From positions 1 through 41,609 of the forward strand of contig JADLFV010000152.1 in assembly GCA_020849625.1 (NCBI GenBank): a stretch of DNA of 41,609 nt, given 5' to 3'. The translations under genes were made by a program, and so were the position numbers. Each line of letters opens with the position of its first letter. Position 1 is the first letter of the stretch. The stretch comes from Phycisphaeraceae bacterium. GTDB lineage: Bacteria; Planctomycetota; Phycisphaerae; Phycisphaerales; Phycisphaeraceae. Below are positions 1-7,393 of this stretch, one piece after another. A model generated the notes under the pieces. The model was not told where the DNA came from and searched no databases. It was given only the letters and a program-made list of their open reading frames with translations.

Positions 1-1
1 C

Positions 2-55
2 CAGTCGCCTGAACGGAAAAAAACGTTCGGCACGGACGCGACCGGGCCCAAGTGA
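2..55 (+). CDS. Possible C-terminal end of an unknown protein (partial, 5' cut by window)
   Basis: Frame 2 is open from the window edge to a TGA at 53-55 and would give a 17-residue, lysine-rich tail ending in TGPK. It would converge on the lpoB-like gene. There are too few residues to recognise a family, and chance openness over 54 bases is likely enough that this remains a weak call. Confidence 0.25.
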   Translation, partial: QSPERKKTFGTDATGPK

Positions 56-291
56 GTGAGTGCTGCTTCGACGCCATCGGCTTGACGTACGTCCGCCCGT
101 GCCCGGATTCCAAGCGTTCAGAAAGCCCCCCGGAAGTGAAAACACCACGGGGCGGCCTGACAGGCGCGTCGCCTACCGGCTCTATGGGGCCTTGCCGACG
201 CTGGCCTTCCTGTTGTGTCGCCTTGCTGCGCGCGTGGCGGGTCTGGGCCGATCGGATCCGTCATGCGCCAGCGAGGCAAATTTTCGAATTT

Positions 292-375
292 CGATTTGCG
301 ATTTTCGAAAGGCGAATGTTTTGCGGGAGGCATGGATGAATCAATCAAAATTCGAAAATCGTCATTCGCAAATCG
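292..375. repeat. Imperfect inverted repeat of the TTCGAAAATCGCAAATCG type
   Basis: The left arm at about 292-309 (core CGATTTGCGATTTTCGAA) is matched on the opposite strand by 351-375, which carries a short insertion in the middle. It lies directly downstream of the lpoB-like gene in the otherwise empty stretch 56-382. AT-rich TTCGAA/TTTGCGA words in a GC-rich genome suggest a dispersed intergenic repeat. It could also act as a weak transcription end, but no U-tract is obvious. Nothing else is supported in 56-382. Confidence 0.5.
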
Positions 376-382
376 CCTTCCA

Positions 383-997
383 TCACCAGCCGACGGCGTT
401 CTTCTTGCCCTGCTTGGTGATCGAGCGTTCGTCTTCCCAGGCGGCCAGGCCGCGCTGCACGTCGGTCATGGAGAGCTGGAAGACATAGGTCACCTGCTGG
501 GTGCTGCCGGCCCGGGCGCGGTCTTCGATGATCTTGCCCGAGAGCGTAAAGCGCGGGCGGGCCTGCTTGACCTGGGGGTTGTCGCCGTCGTTGAAGAACT
601 CGGCACGCTGACCTTCGCCCTTGGCCAGGGGATCTTCGGCCCGGCCGCCCAGACCGATGGTCGTGGTGGTCATGGCTCGGCCGGACTGGTTGAGTGTGAC
701 GCGAATCTTCTTGGTCAGCATGTCGGTGTCGATCTGCTGCGTGGTGCTGTTGACGATGCGGCTGATGGCGATCACGGGCGGGCCTTCGGCGGTGGCAGCC
801 TGGTCGAGAATGCCCGACTCGATCAACGACTGGGTCATGCTGTCCGCGGCCTCCATCCAGTCCTGGATGTCGATCTTGTTGAGGCTGGTGACGGACTCAT
901 CGCCGCCAGACTCGATGCGGTGAGCTTTGCTGGAGCTGCAGCCGGTGAGCAGCAACAGGGAGGACACGAGCGCGAGGCTCAGAAGGATAGTTCTCAT
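383..997 (-). CDS. LpoB-like outer-membrane lipoprotein (penicillin-binding protein activator family)
   Basis: This is a 204-residue lipoprotein with a lipobox LLTGC and lipidated Cys at about residue 20. Residues about 70-200 match the LpoB fold: PPVIAISRIVNSTTQQIDTDMLTKKIR resembles the LpoB pattern of a short beta strand, N(R/S)T, IDT and a helix. In proteobacteria LpoB spans the periplasm to activate PBP1b; a similar role here is inference, because planctomycete peptidoglycan is unusual. AGGAG sits 8 bases before the ATG. It is the last gene of a five-gene minus-strand operon with YcfL- and COG3014-like genes, a grouping also known around lpoB elsewhere. A 139-bp gap containing an inverted repeat separates it from the gene upstream. 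Confidence 0.8.
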   Translation of the reverse strand: MRTILLSLALVSSLLLLTGCSSSKAHRIESGGDESVTSLNKIDIQDWMEAADSMTQSLIESGILDQAATAEGPPVIAISRIVNSTTQQIDTDMLTKKIRVTLNQSGRAMTTTTIGLGGRAEDPLAKGEGQRAEFFNDGDNPQVKQARPRFTLSGKIIEDRARAGSTQQVTYVFQLSMTDVQRGLAAWEDERSITKQGKKNAVGW

Positions 998-1043
998 ATC
1001 AAAGGCTCCTGTTCGGGGATAGTGAAGGTTCGGGAAACATATT

Positions 1044-1127
1044 GAACCACGAAGAGACGAAGTTACGAAGAGGATTCAATAGCAGTAATGTTCAGTTTTC
1101 TTCGTGCTCTTCGTGCCTTCGTGGTTC
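1044..1127. repeat. Inverted repeat of the AACCACGAAG-type intergenic element
   Basis: The left arm 1044-1062 (GAACCACGAAGAGACGAAG) and right arm 1109-1127 (CTTCGTGCCTTCGTGGTTC) are reverse complements except for about three central positions. Weaker complementarity continues inward through further ACGAAG units, so the whole 84 bp can fold back. It fills most of the gap between the ycfL-like and lpoB-like genes of one operon. It may modulate readthrough or be a passive dispersed repeat. Two related AACCGC-type elements lie at 7331 and 18311. Confidence 0.75.
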
Positions 1128-1136
1128 CATCATCTT

Positions 1137-1559
1137 TCAGTACTCGGATTCTTTCATCTGGATACGGAAATCGACCGCCCGGGTGGAGGGGGCGACGGCG
1201 TTGAGGTTGATGGTCTCGCGGCCGTTGAGCGTGACCTGTTTCCAGACCTTGGTGGGCGTGGCGATGATCATGCCGGACTCATCCATCCACTCGACCATCC
1301 ATTTGAAGCGGACGCGGTGGCGGGTGTGGTTGTAAACCTCAGCCTGAATCTTGAGCGTTCCGTCCGGCAGCGTCGCTTCATTGACACCCAGCAGGTCGAG
1401 TTCCTGGTTGAGACTGGGATCGGTCTCGAAGTGCGAGACATCGACGTAGTTGGGATTGGCGCGCGGCTCGGAACGTTCGACCGTGTTGACCGAAGCGCAG
1501 CCGCCGGCCAACAGCAGTCCACTAATCATCACAGCGTTGATCCAAAGTGTTTTCTGCAT
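1137..1559 (-). CDS. YcfL-like lipoprotein (DUF1425 family)
   Basis: This is a 140-residue lipoprotein. The start at 1559 gives a proper signal sequence ending in lipobox LAGGC with Cys21; the longer open frame upstream overlaps the preceding gene and is a shadow. The body (LKIQAEVYNHTRHRVRFKWMVEW, then VWKQVTLNGRETINLNAVAP, then the terminal DFRIQMKESEY) is the beta-sandwich pattern of E. coli YcfL/DUF1425, whose gene neighbours lpoB. It starts 22 bases after the COG3014-like gene, so it is clearly co-transcribed. Molecular function is unknown; a structural or accessory role at the outer membrane is inferred from the neighbours. Confidence 0.8.
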   Translation of the reverse strand: MQKTLWINAVMISGLLLAGGCASVNTVERSEPRANPNYVDVSHFETDPSLNQELDLLGVNEATLPDGTLKIQAEVYNHTRHRVRFKWMVEWMDESGMIIATPTKVWKQVTLNGRETINLNAVAPSTRAVDFRIQMKESEY

Positions 1560-1581
1560 GGCGATACCCCTCAACAGAGAG

Positions 1582-3027
1582 TTACGGTAGCGAGAATTGA
1601 CAAATCTGCAACGGAGAACCAGCCGCGACGCTGCGGGCCCAGACGACGTTGACCTTGCTGGGATCAAGCGAAAGCGTCTGTGGCAGCGAACCGCTCTGGA
1701 TGACCGCCTGGCCGTCCTGCGGCGTGTAGAAGCGGCAATACTGGAACTGCTTGGGCAGCGTGGTCCAAGTGCGTTCATCGGCCTGGTTCATGCCGACCTG
1801 ATAGAGGCTGGTGCCGATGCGGGTGAAAGCGTTAGCCAGGGCGTCACCTTTGGTGGCTTCATTGGCGCCGTAGGCGGTCCCGGCCTTGACGCCGGTGGAA
1901 ATCAGTGTTTGGGTGATGACAATCGGCAGTTCGTTCTTGAAGTCCTGCTTGATGACGCGATCCATGCTGCACAACAGGCGAGGCTGCACCCGGCCTTCAG
2001 CGGTGGCCACCTGGATCGCGGGAAGGTAGTCGTCGTTATCTTCGAGGTCGGGGAATGCGGCGCCTACATAATCGACTCCGCCGCTGTATTGGCCGGCGAC
2101 GAAGACGGGAATGTCGATGCGGATGGTTTTGCGATAAGGCGCCAGGCCGGTCTCGTAAATGACGTAGGTCAGGGGCGGCATTTTTTCGCCGTTGGCCGCC
2201 TTGTCGGACAGCGCCAAATCCTCGGCGACGAACGGGTTGTGCTGAGCCATGCCGGCCACGCGCTGCATGCTCTTGGCCCCGCGCTCCAGGTCGGAGGCGT
2301 CAGCGGCGGCGGTCATGAAAAACAAACCCTGCACGAATTCACTCAGCGGATTAACGTAGTTGGCGTATGGCTCGTATTCAGCCTGCTCGGCCGGGTCCGA
2401 CAGGTCGCCGTACGCCGCGTCGAACTGGCCCTGGAACTTCTCATCCTGCCGGGCGCGTTCGACGTCGTAGGAGCCTTTCTCCTTCTCCGCCTCATCCTTG
2501 GCCTTTTCAATACGCTTGGCGTTGGCCTCCACGGCCAGTCGCTGGCGCTCGTAGGCCCGGTTCAACTCCACGCGGGCGGCATCCAGGTTGCCAAGCTGCA
2601 TGTAGTTGAGTGCCTTATAGGTGTTGAGCATGATCGCGTCGTAAGTCCGGCCGCGATAGGGCAACAGCGCCTGGGTGGTCACCGTGGCCCCGGTTTCCGC
2701 CGTGATGCTGACCTCCGGCTTTTGCTCGTACTCGGTCAGAATCTCGTCGGCCTGATCAAACAGGGCGTTGCTCTGCTCGTAGTGGCCGGCGGTGCGGGCC
2801 ACGGTTCCCGCTTCCAGCAGCCAGATGAGCTTGTCGCGTTTGTCCGCCTCGTTCACCATGCCCTGGGCCTCAGCCAGGGCCGTTGCGCAGTCTCCACCGC
2901 GGTAGGTGGCGAGCATGGAGTCGGCCTTCTTGGTGTAACCGGCGCAACCACCAAGTGCCGCCAGCAGGGCCAGCGCGTAACAGCCGACAATGATCCGTAA
3001 TGTCAAACCCCCTGATCGCTTCATCAT
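1582..3027 (-). CDS. COG3014-like outer-membrane lipoprotein with TPR-like helices
   Basis: This 481-residue lipoprotein has lipobox ALGGC with Cys at about residue 28. Residues 35-230 are mostly helical with TPR-like units (AGHYEQSNALFDQADEIL, then MLNTYKALNYMQLGNLDAARVELNRAYERQ) and a charged helix near 170-200. The C-terminal half is beta-rich and ends with hydrophobic segments. This is the layout of the COG3014 family, which co-occurs with LpoB and YcfL homologues. GGAG lies 6 bases before the ATG at 3027. The gene is separated from the upstream CsgG-like gene by 68 bases holding a purine-rich repeat. Function is not established; an envelope-assembly role is inferred from context. Confidence 0.75.
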   Translation of the reverse strand: MMKRSGGLTLRIIVGCYALALLAALGGCAGYTKKADSMLATYRGGDCATALAEAQGMVNEADKRDKLIWLLEAGTVARTAGHYEQSNALFDQADEILTEYEQKPEVSITAETGATVTTQALLPYRGRTYDAIMLNTYKALNYMQLGNLDAARVELNRAYERQRLAVEANAKRIEKAKDEAEKEKGSYDVERARQDEKFQGQFDAAYGDLSDPAEQAEYEPYANYVNPLSEFVQGLFFMTAAADASDLERGAKSMQRVAGMAQHNPFVAEDLALSDKAANGEKMPPLTYVIYETGLAPYRKTIRIDIPVFVAGQYSGGVDYVGAAFPDLEDNDDYLPAIQVATAEGRVQPRLLCSMDRVIKQDFKNELPIVITQTLISTGVKAGTAYGANEATKGDALANAFTRIGTSLYQVGMNQADERTWTTLPKQFQYCRFYTPQDGQAVIQSGSLPQTLSLDPSKVNVVWARSVAAGSPLQICQFSLP

Positions 3028-3058
3028 GTGTCGCTCCGTGAAATTGGGATCTGGAATA

Positions 3059-3089
3059 GTGAAAAGCGGAAAGTGAAAAGTGAAAAAGG
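3059..3089. repeat. Purine-rich GTGAAAAG direct repeats
   Basis: Three near-copies of GTGAAAAGC/GGAAAGTGAAAAGTG lie in tandem between two operon genes; on the coding strand they read as TTTTCAC runs. They fill the only sizeable gap between the CsgG-like and COG3014-like genes. They look like an intergenic low-complexity repeat rather than a terminator, since there is no stem. Confidence 0.5.
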
Positions 3090-3095
3090 AGTCTG

Positions 3096-4055
3096 CTATT
3101 GCGCGTCGGGCAGCATGCGCAGCACCTGACCCTTGTCCACGCCGAGGTCTTCGAGCACCTGCCCGCGCGAGAACAGCGGCTGCACGTCGGTGATCTTGAC
3201 CTTGCCGACCTGCACCTCTTCGCGGCCCAGCGAGATGCCGGTGTCGGGATCGAGCATCTCTTCACCGAGAGCATACACCGCCCAGGTCTGGCCGGCGGCG
3301 ATGTCGGTGCCGTCACCGCGGTTGATGGTCACCTGCTGGCCGGTCTTGGCGATGATCTTGGCGGGATAGAGCACGTCGAGCACGCGGTTGGCGACGCGGT
3401 CGGCCATGACGTAAGAGGCGTTAACCAGCAGCTTGTCGCTCAGGTCGCCATCGGTGGTGGTGTAAGAGCGGATCTCGCTTATGTCGCGCAGTTTTTTGTA
3501 GTCAGGGTCATCGGGCCCGAGTTGCAAGCCGACGGATTCGAGTAGCTCGCCGGTGGTGGAGTTGTAGAGTTTGGCCACCACGCCGAGGCGGATGACGCGC
3601 TTCTGGGCCTGCTCGCCGGTGCCGGCGAAAGTGGCGGTCTCGACGAAGTCCTGGAAGTCATCGACGGTGGTCACCAGCAGGTAATCGATGCCGGAGACCA
3701 TGAAGGACTGTGCGGCCGAGGCGTCGTTGGTGTTGACGTTGCCGGAGAGGACGAAGTTGGATTCCTTGAACACGGCATCGAGATCGCTGCGGGCGATGAC
3801 GCGGAACTTGCGGGTGTTGTGCAGGCGATCGATCAGCCGGCCGTCGATGGCTTCGGTGACGCGGCCGAGGGAGAGGGACTTATCGCCGCCCTGGGCCGCC
3901 ACGGCCGTCTGCAACGTGGGATTGGTCTTGACTTCGACGACGCCGATCTTGGGTCGCAGGTCCTCAGCGCCGCCGGCCTGAGGCTGGGCCTGCACCTGCG
4001 CCGCCAAGGCAGCCCACGTGAAAACAGCGACCAGCATCAATGTATGACGGATCAT
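3096..4055 (-). CDS. CsgG/curli-assembly-like secreted protein
   Basis: This 319-residue exported protein has a signal peptide of about 23 residues ending near VQAQ. Residues 35-200 follow the CsgG/HfaB-type pattern: KIGVVEVK strand, helix with RLIDRLHNTRKFRVIARSDLDAVFKE, then DYLLVTTVDDF and a strand pair with VAKLYNSTTGELL. The last about 90 residues form a separate beta domain with IAAGQTWAVYALGEEM, as in flagellar-assembly T-like modules. ATG at 4055 is preferred because GGAAGG sits 8 bases upstream; a GTG at 4058 is possible. It starts 17 bases after the PEGA gene. CsgG relatives form outer-membrane pores or assembly lipoproteins, but no lipobox is visible here, so it is probably periplasmic. 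Confidence 0.65.
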   Translation of the reverse strand: MIRHTLMLVAVFTWAALAAQVQAQPQAGGAEDLRPKIGVVEVKTNPTLQTAVAAQGGDKSLSLGRVTEAIDGRLIDRLHNTRKFRVIARSDLDAVFKESNFVLSGNVNTNDASAAQSFMVSGIDYLLVTTVDDFQDFVETATFAGTGEQAQKRVIRLGVVAKLYNSTTGELLESVGLQLGPDDPDYKKLRDISEIRSYTTTDGDLSDKLLVNASYVMADRVANRVLDVLYPAKIIAKTGQQVTINRGDGTDIAAGQTWAVYALGEEMLDPDTGISLGREEVQVGKVKITDVQPLFSRGQVLEDLGVDKGQVLRMLPDAQ

Positions 4056-4072
4056 CACAGTTCCCTTCCAGT

Positions 4073-5470
4073 TCAGTTGTTGTTGACGTTGGTGGTGTTG
4101 GTGTCGTTGTCGGTGACGGTGGTCTGGTTGACATCCACATCCACCTGGACCGGCCCGGCGGCCGCGGGGGGTGGCGCCCAGAGATTGGGAGCGACCAGAT
4201 ACTGATTGGTGGTGATCGAACGGATGCCCTCGGTGGTGTTAGCGCGATAGTCCACGCGGTAGCCGCTCTGGCGGAGCATCTGGGCGTAACCGCGGATGGC
4301 TTCCTCCTGGGCGTCGGTGAGTTTGGCGTTGGTCTTGAGGATTTCAAGGAACGCGGTCATGTCTTTCCAGCGGAGATATTCAGCATCGGTCATGGAAAGA
4401 TCGATGCGCAGGGTCTGGCCGTCGGCGACGTTGACGGTGCCCTCGAAGTCGTTGTAGCCCTCGCGGCTGAGGCGAAGCTTGCTCAGGCCCGGCGGCACGT
4501 CGAATGTTCCGGGCGCGGTGCCGATGACCACGCCGTTGAGCTCGATGGTCACGTTCATGGGATTGATCGGCAGCTTCTGCTCGCCGACGACGAAGTCGTG
4601 CTCGGGCGTTTCGACGATGGTGGGCACCACGAGGTTGGTCGTGCCGCAGATCACGGTCCAGCGGGCGAAGCCGGGAGCGACGGGCTTGGCGAGTTGGACC
4701 TGCTTCTTGGCCATCTGCTCGGCGATCTTCTGACTGGCGGCATCGAGCAGTTCATCGACCACGCCGGTGCTCTCGGCATAGACGTTCATGTCATTTTCAC
4801 TGGCCTGCACCTGCAGCGGGGACTTGACGGTGGCGGTGACGACGCCGCCGGTGACCGAGCCGCCGCGCTTGTTGTCGAGGATTTTGTAGGAGACGCGGAT
4901 GACGCTTTCGAGCGTGGTGCGGGCCACGCCGTAGCCCTCGAAGTGCTTGGCGTTGTGATTGAGCGACACAATGGAGGCGGTCAGGATGTAATCAGCGCCG
5001 AGGTTCTGTGCCAATCGTGTGGCGGATGTGTTGTTCGAGAGCAGTGCATCGAGGTCCGCCCCCGGAAGGGTGGGATCGCCGGCATTGGCGCCTTCGCTGG
5101 CGAAGCTGGCCACCGCATTGATGGCATCCTCGCGGTCGATGATGCTGTAGCCCAGGTCGGTGATGTAGGCGCTGACCAGGTCAGCCAGGGCGGGCACCTT
5201 CTCGTCATAGATTTCGTTGGCGCGGTTCTTGACAAAGATGGCCACCTTGGGTGTGGGCAGCACTTCCTGCGTCGTCTGCTCGGTGACCTGCGTCTCGTGC
5301 ACCGTGGTGGTGACCCGCTCGACCTTCGTGGTCTTGGTTTCCCCCCCGGAAGTGGTGGAGGTGGTCGTGGTGGTCGTGTCCTCCGCCAGCGCAGCGCCCG
5401 CGATCGCCAGCAGAGCCGCAACCGCCAGGCAACTGAGTAATCCATTCCACTTCATCCGTGCGTGTGTCAT
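4073..5470 (-). CDS. Exported PEGA-domain protein with CsgG-like core (first gene of envelope operon)
   Basis: This 465-residue protein has a signal peptide cut near residue 29 (ALA-E), followed by a threonine-rich linker (about 31-70). A CsgG/LpoB-like alpha/beta domain spans 74-260, with KVAIFVKNR, helix, LGYSIIDREDAI and GADYILTASIV. A PEGA domain at about 303-360 has NVTIELNGVVIGTAP and PPGLSKLRLSREGYNDF. The tail (445-465) is Asn/Thr/Asp-rich. Start 5470 is chosen for AAAGGGGA 5 bases upstream; the longer open frame lacks these signals. PEGA domains usually contact surface glycans or peptides. It leads the five-gene operon running down to the lpoB-like gene. An ATCGCC/GGCGAT dyad at 5554-5574 lies in its upstream region. 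Confidence 0.7.
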   Translation of the reverse strand: MTHARMKWNGLLSCLAVAALLAIAGAALAEDTTTTTTSTTSGGETKTTKVERVTTTVHETQVTEQTTQEVLPTPKVAIFVKNRANEIYDEKVPALADLVSAYITDLGYSIIDREDAINAVASFASEGANAGDPTLPGADLDALLSNNTSATRLAQNLGADYILTASIVSLNHNAKHFEGYGVARTTLESVIRVSYKILDNKRGGSVTGGVVTATVKSPLQVQASENDMNVYAESTGVVDELLDAASQKIAEQMAKKQVQLAKPVAPGFARWTVICGTTNLVVPTIVETPEHDFVVGEQKLPINPMNVTIELNGVVIGTAPGTFDVPPGLSKLRLSREGYNDFEGTVNVADGQTLRIDLSMTDAEYLRWKDMTAFLEILKTNAKLTDAQEEAIRGYAQMLRQSGYRVDYRANTTEGIRSITTNQYLVAPNLWAPPPAAAGPVQVDVDVNQTTVTDNDTNTTNVNNN

Positions 5471-5669
5471 GGCATTCCCCTTTGATTTTGTTTGTGGCTG
5501 ATGAAAACCTTTAACGCATCGAACGACGCGCGCATCCTGAACTACCGTACATAATCGCCGGTTTTGGCGGCGATCAGACTCGATCACAGGTGAATTTTGT
5601 AACCAATCCAATGCTGCAACGCAAGCGCCCAGCATTCCCGGCGGCGGCGCGGGGTGCATGGTTTAGGAA

Positions 5670-5801
5670 GCGTGTGAGAAGGCGCACGAGCCGCGACCGT
5701 GAGGGAGCGGTCAAGCCGACACGTCGAATCCGGCATGTTTATCAGTGATCCGACCACCGCTCCCTCACGGTCGCGGCTCGTTAATGCCATTTCGCACACG
5801 C
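5670..5801. repeat. 132-bp palindromic element with 26-bp perfect inner arms
   Basis: Bases 5686-5711 and 5756-5781 are exact reverse complements over 26 bp (core GCCGCGACCGTGAGGGAGCG) around a 44-base loop. Outside these, GCGTGTGAGAA (5670-5680) pairs with TTCGCACACGC (5791-5801) with one mismatch, so the palindrome spans 132 bp. It lies upstream of the PEGA operon and directly against the 21-bp tandem array. No ORF fits inside it. Long terminal complementarity with a short loop fits a MITE- or REP-like dispersed element; no target duplication is obvious. Confidence 0.9.
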
Positions 5802-5843
5802 ATTGTCATCGCTCCATGGCCTGTCATTTTTGAAATGGACCCG

Positions 5844-6179
5844 GTCATTTCGCCCGTGCCACGGGTGATCGCGTCCGTTGACCGTGTGTAGGCGCTTTCG
5901 CCTCCGGCCAACGCGCTCTTGGACCCGTACATGGCGCTATTGCAGCCAGCGCAGTCGCTTTTACACCGTGCGCAGTCGCGTTATACACCGCGTAAGTCGG
6001 GCCATGCTCCGGTCCAATGGCGCCTTGTCCGTGTCCAATTGCGTGATGGTCGAGTCCAATAGCGCCATGCACGGGTGAACAGGCGACTACATCGGCGGCG
6101 TATGCGCGTAGTCCGTCAGTCAAAGCACAATGTCCGCCCCCGGAAGCGATTTGACACACACCGGACCCGGTTTTGCGCA
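5844..6179. repeat. Degenerate tandem array, exact 21-bp period, about 16 units
   Basis: Units can be read without a gap at 5844, 5865, 5886 and so on to 6159. The best-matching units are 6012, 6033 and 6054, which all begin GTCCAAT; 5949 and 5970 share GCGCAGTCGC. GC occurs at unit positions 9-10 in 13 of the 15 units from 5844 to 6158, and positions 16-20 tend to TGYCCG or ACACCG. Neighbouring units are typically 50-65% identical. The reverse frame 5845-6249 stays open because of the 21-base period and shows Ala every seventh residue, but it has no clear ribosome site. Twenty-one bp is two helical turns, which suits cooperative protein binding on one DNA face. Confidence 0.8.
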
Positions 6180-6314
6180 ACGCCTGTTGCGCAACGTGGG
6201 TGCTCAAAACATACCAACGTGTGGCACGATGCGCCCAACTGTGGCGCAACCAGTAACACGATTACCTTGTTGCTCAGTGCGAAAAACCGTCGAACGATCT
6301 TCCGGTCGCTGATG

Positions 6315-6334
6315 CGGGGGCTTCGCCGCCCCCG
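6315..6334 (-). terminator. GC-rich hairpin downstream of the EVE-DUF3883 gene
   Basis: CGGGGGC (6315-6321) and GCCCCCG (6328-6334) make a 7-bp stem with a 6-base loop about 40 bases after the stop of the minus-strand gene. There is no U-tract, so intrinsic termination is uncertain. Confidence 0.4.
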
Positions 6335-6374
6335 GAAACAGTTCCCACACCCCTCGGCTCCCCCGCAGAAGGGG

Positions 6375-7208
6375 TTACGTTCCGGGCTTAGCCGTACCTA
6401 CCCATGCGAACGGATCAATGTTAAATGCTCGTCGCGCTTGACGGGCAGTAAACATGGTGACTTGCGGCTTGTCCAGTGCATCGCAGACCATGATCAAACG
6501 CCACTGCGGAGCATCCATGTATCGAAACTCATTCCTGGACATATAGAAATGCTTGGTGGCCTCACCTGTACCCTTGACTTCAACGTGCAGTTCTTTGCCG
6601 GACCTGCAATGCTTCGCCAGCAAGTCATATCCACAGTTGTCTTGTTGTCGATCCTTTATGAACATGTAATTCTGTCTCTGCAGCCACTGCTTCGCCGCCT
6701 GAATCGCTGCCTTCTCGATGCGCTTACGTTTTTCGGGGTCTGGAAAAGTCAAGACTGGTGGCCGTTGTTCGTGGCGTGAATGAGTAGAAATAAGTTCCTC
6801 GGCAACAGTGGACTTGGCGGCGCGAAGAAGTGCAATCGCATCACCAGCTGATAAATCATAAACTGTCTTTACTGGTCCCCTTTGAAGTGCAGGAATCGCG
6901 GCGATTCGTGAGTCGGCTTTCTTGAGCGGGCGAATCTTTACACCAATTCGTTCGAGAGGTTCGAGATAAAGATCGAGGTACTGACCACGGCGACGAAGAC
7001 GATCAACTTTGGCAAGCCCCACAAGTTCGTTGCGCTCGGTTTGATAAGCGATGACCATATCGCCTGACGTCAATTGCTCCAGTGGCGGAACCCATTCGGT
7101 GCTGCCCCAGGACGTAACGGTACCAATATCAAAGAAATCGGCCCAATCGCCGTGTTCAACTTGGTACGGACGATCTTCGTTATTACACTTGTAGATCCAC
7201 CATCGCAT
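6375..7208 (-). CDS. EVE-like (PUA-fold) and DUF3883 nuclease-like protein, putative modified-DNA restriction factor
   Basis: The protein has 277 residues. The N-terminal ~130 are EVE-like: RWWIYKCNN start, WADFFDIGTVTSWGS, a conserved W pocket, then GDMVIAYQTERNELVGLAKV. A charged linker leads to a DUF3883 domain at about 165-265 with D195 (GYDLLA) and E210-V-K212 (LHVEVKGT), matching the D...ExK core of PD-(D/E)xK nucleases. EVE domains read modified bases, and fusions to nuclease domains occur in modification-dependent restriction; use of that activity here is inference. It stands alone, with lower GC than its neighbours and no methylase beside it, which fits acquired defence DNA. The start codon is the ATG at 7208; no strong SD is seen. 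Confidence 0.7.
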   Translation of the reverse strand: MRWWIYKCNNEDRPYQVEHGDWADFFDIGTVTSWGSTEWVPPLEQLTSGDMVIAYQTERNELVGLAKVDRLRRRGQYLDLYLEPLERIGVKIRPLKKADSRIAAIPALQRGPVKTVYDLSAGDAIALLRAAKSTVAEELISTHSRHEQRPPVLTFPDPEKRKRIEKAAIQAAKQWLQRQNYMFIKDRQQDNCGYDLLAKHCRSGKELHVEVKGTGEATKHFYMSRNEFRYMDAPQWRLIMVCDALDKPQVTMFTARQARRAFNIDPFAWVGTAKPGT

Positions 7209-7330
7209 GGGACAAATCTCACGTCAGGCTTAAGCGTGTGTCTGCTCGTAGTCCAATCTCAGTTTCTCGTCAGTGCCGTTCATTGAGCAATCTTCCGCGT
7301 CTTATACGGTGTGGAACGCATTGCAACACC

Positions 7331-7359
7331 CTCTCCGCGTTCTCCGCGTCTCTGCGGTT
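7331..7359. repeat. Single arm of the AACCGCAGAGACGC-type repeat
   Basis: CTCTCCGCGTTCTCCGCGTC followed by TCTGCGGTT is three tandem 9-base-like units. On the minus strand it begins AACCGCAGAGACGCGGAGAA. It resembles one arm of the inverted repeat at 18311-18396; no partner arm is nearby. It lies about 35 bases downstream of prfB. Confidence 0.6.
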
Positions 7360-7393
7360 CAAAATCCCATCACGCGGGAAAGGCCGTTAGCCA

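Noticed and set aside
215..3000. Long plus-strand open frames (215-1045, 1597-3000, 4040-5440)
   Set aside because: They mirror the minus-strand lipoprotein operon, lack ribosome sites and have low-complexity Gly/Val/Asp composition; they are shadows.
5805..6180. CRISPR array
   Set aside because: The units touch without spacers and are degenerate; no cas gene is near.
6075..6779. 234-codon plus-strand ORF
   Set aside because: It runs through the tandem array and then antisense to the EVE-DUF3883 gene, with no protein-like pattern.
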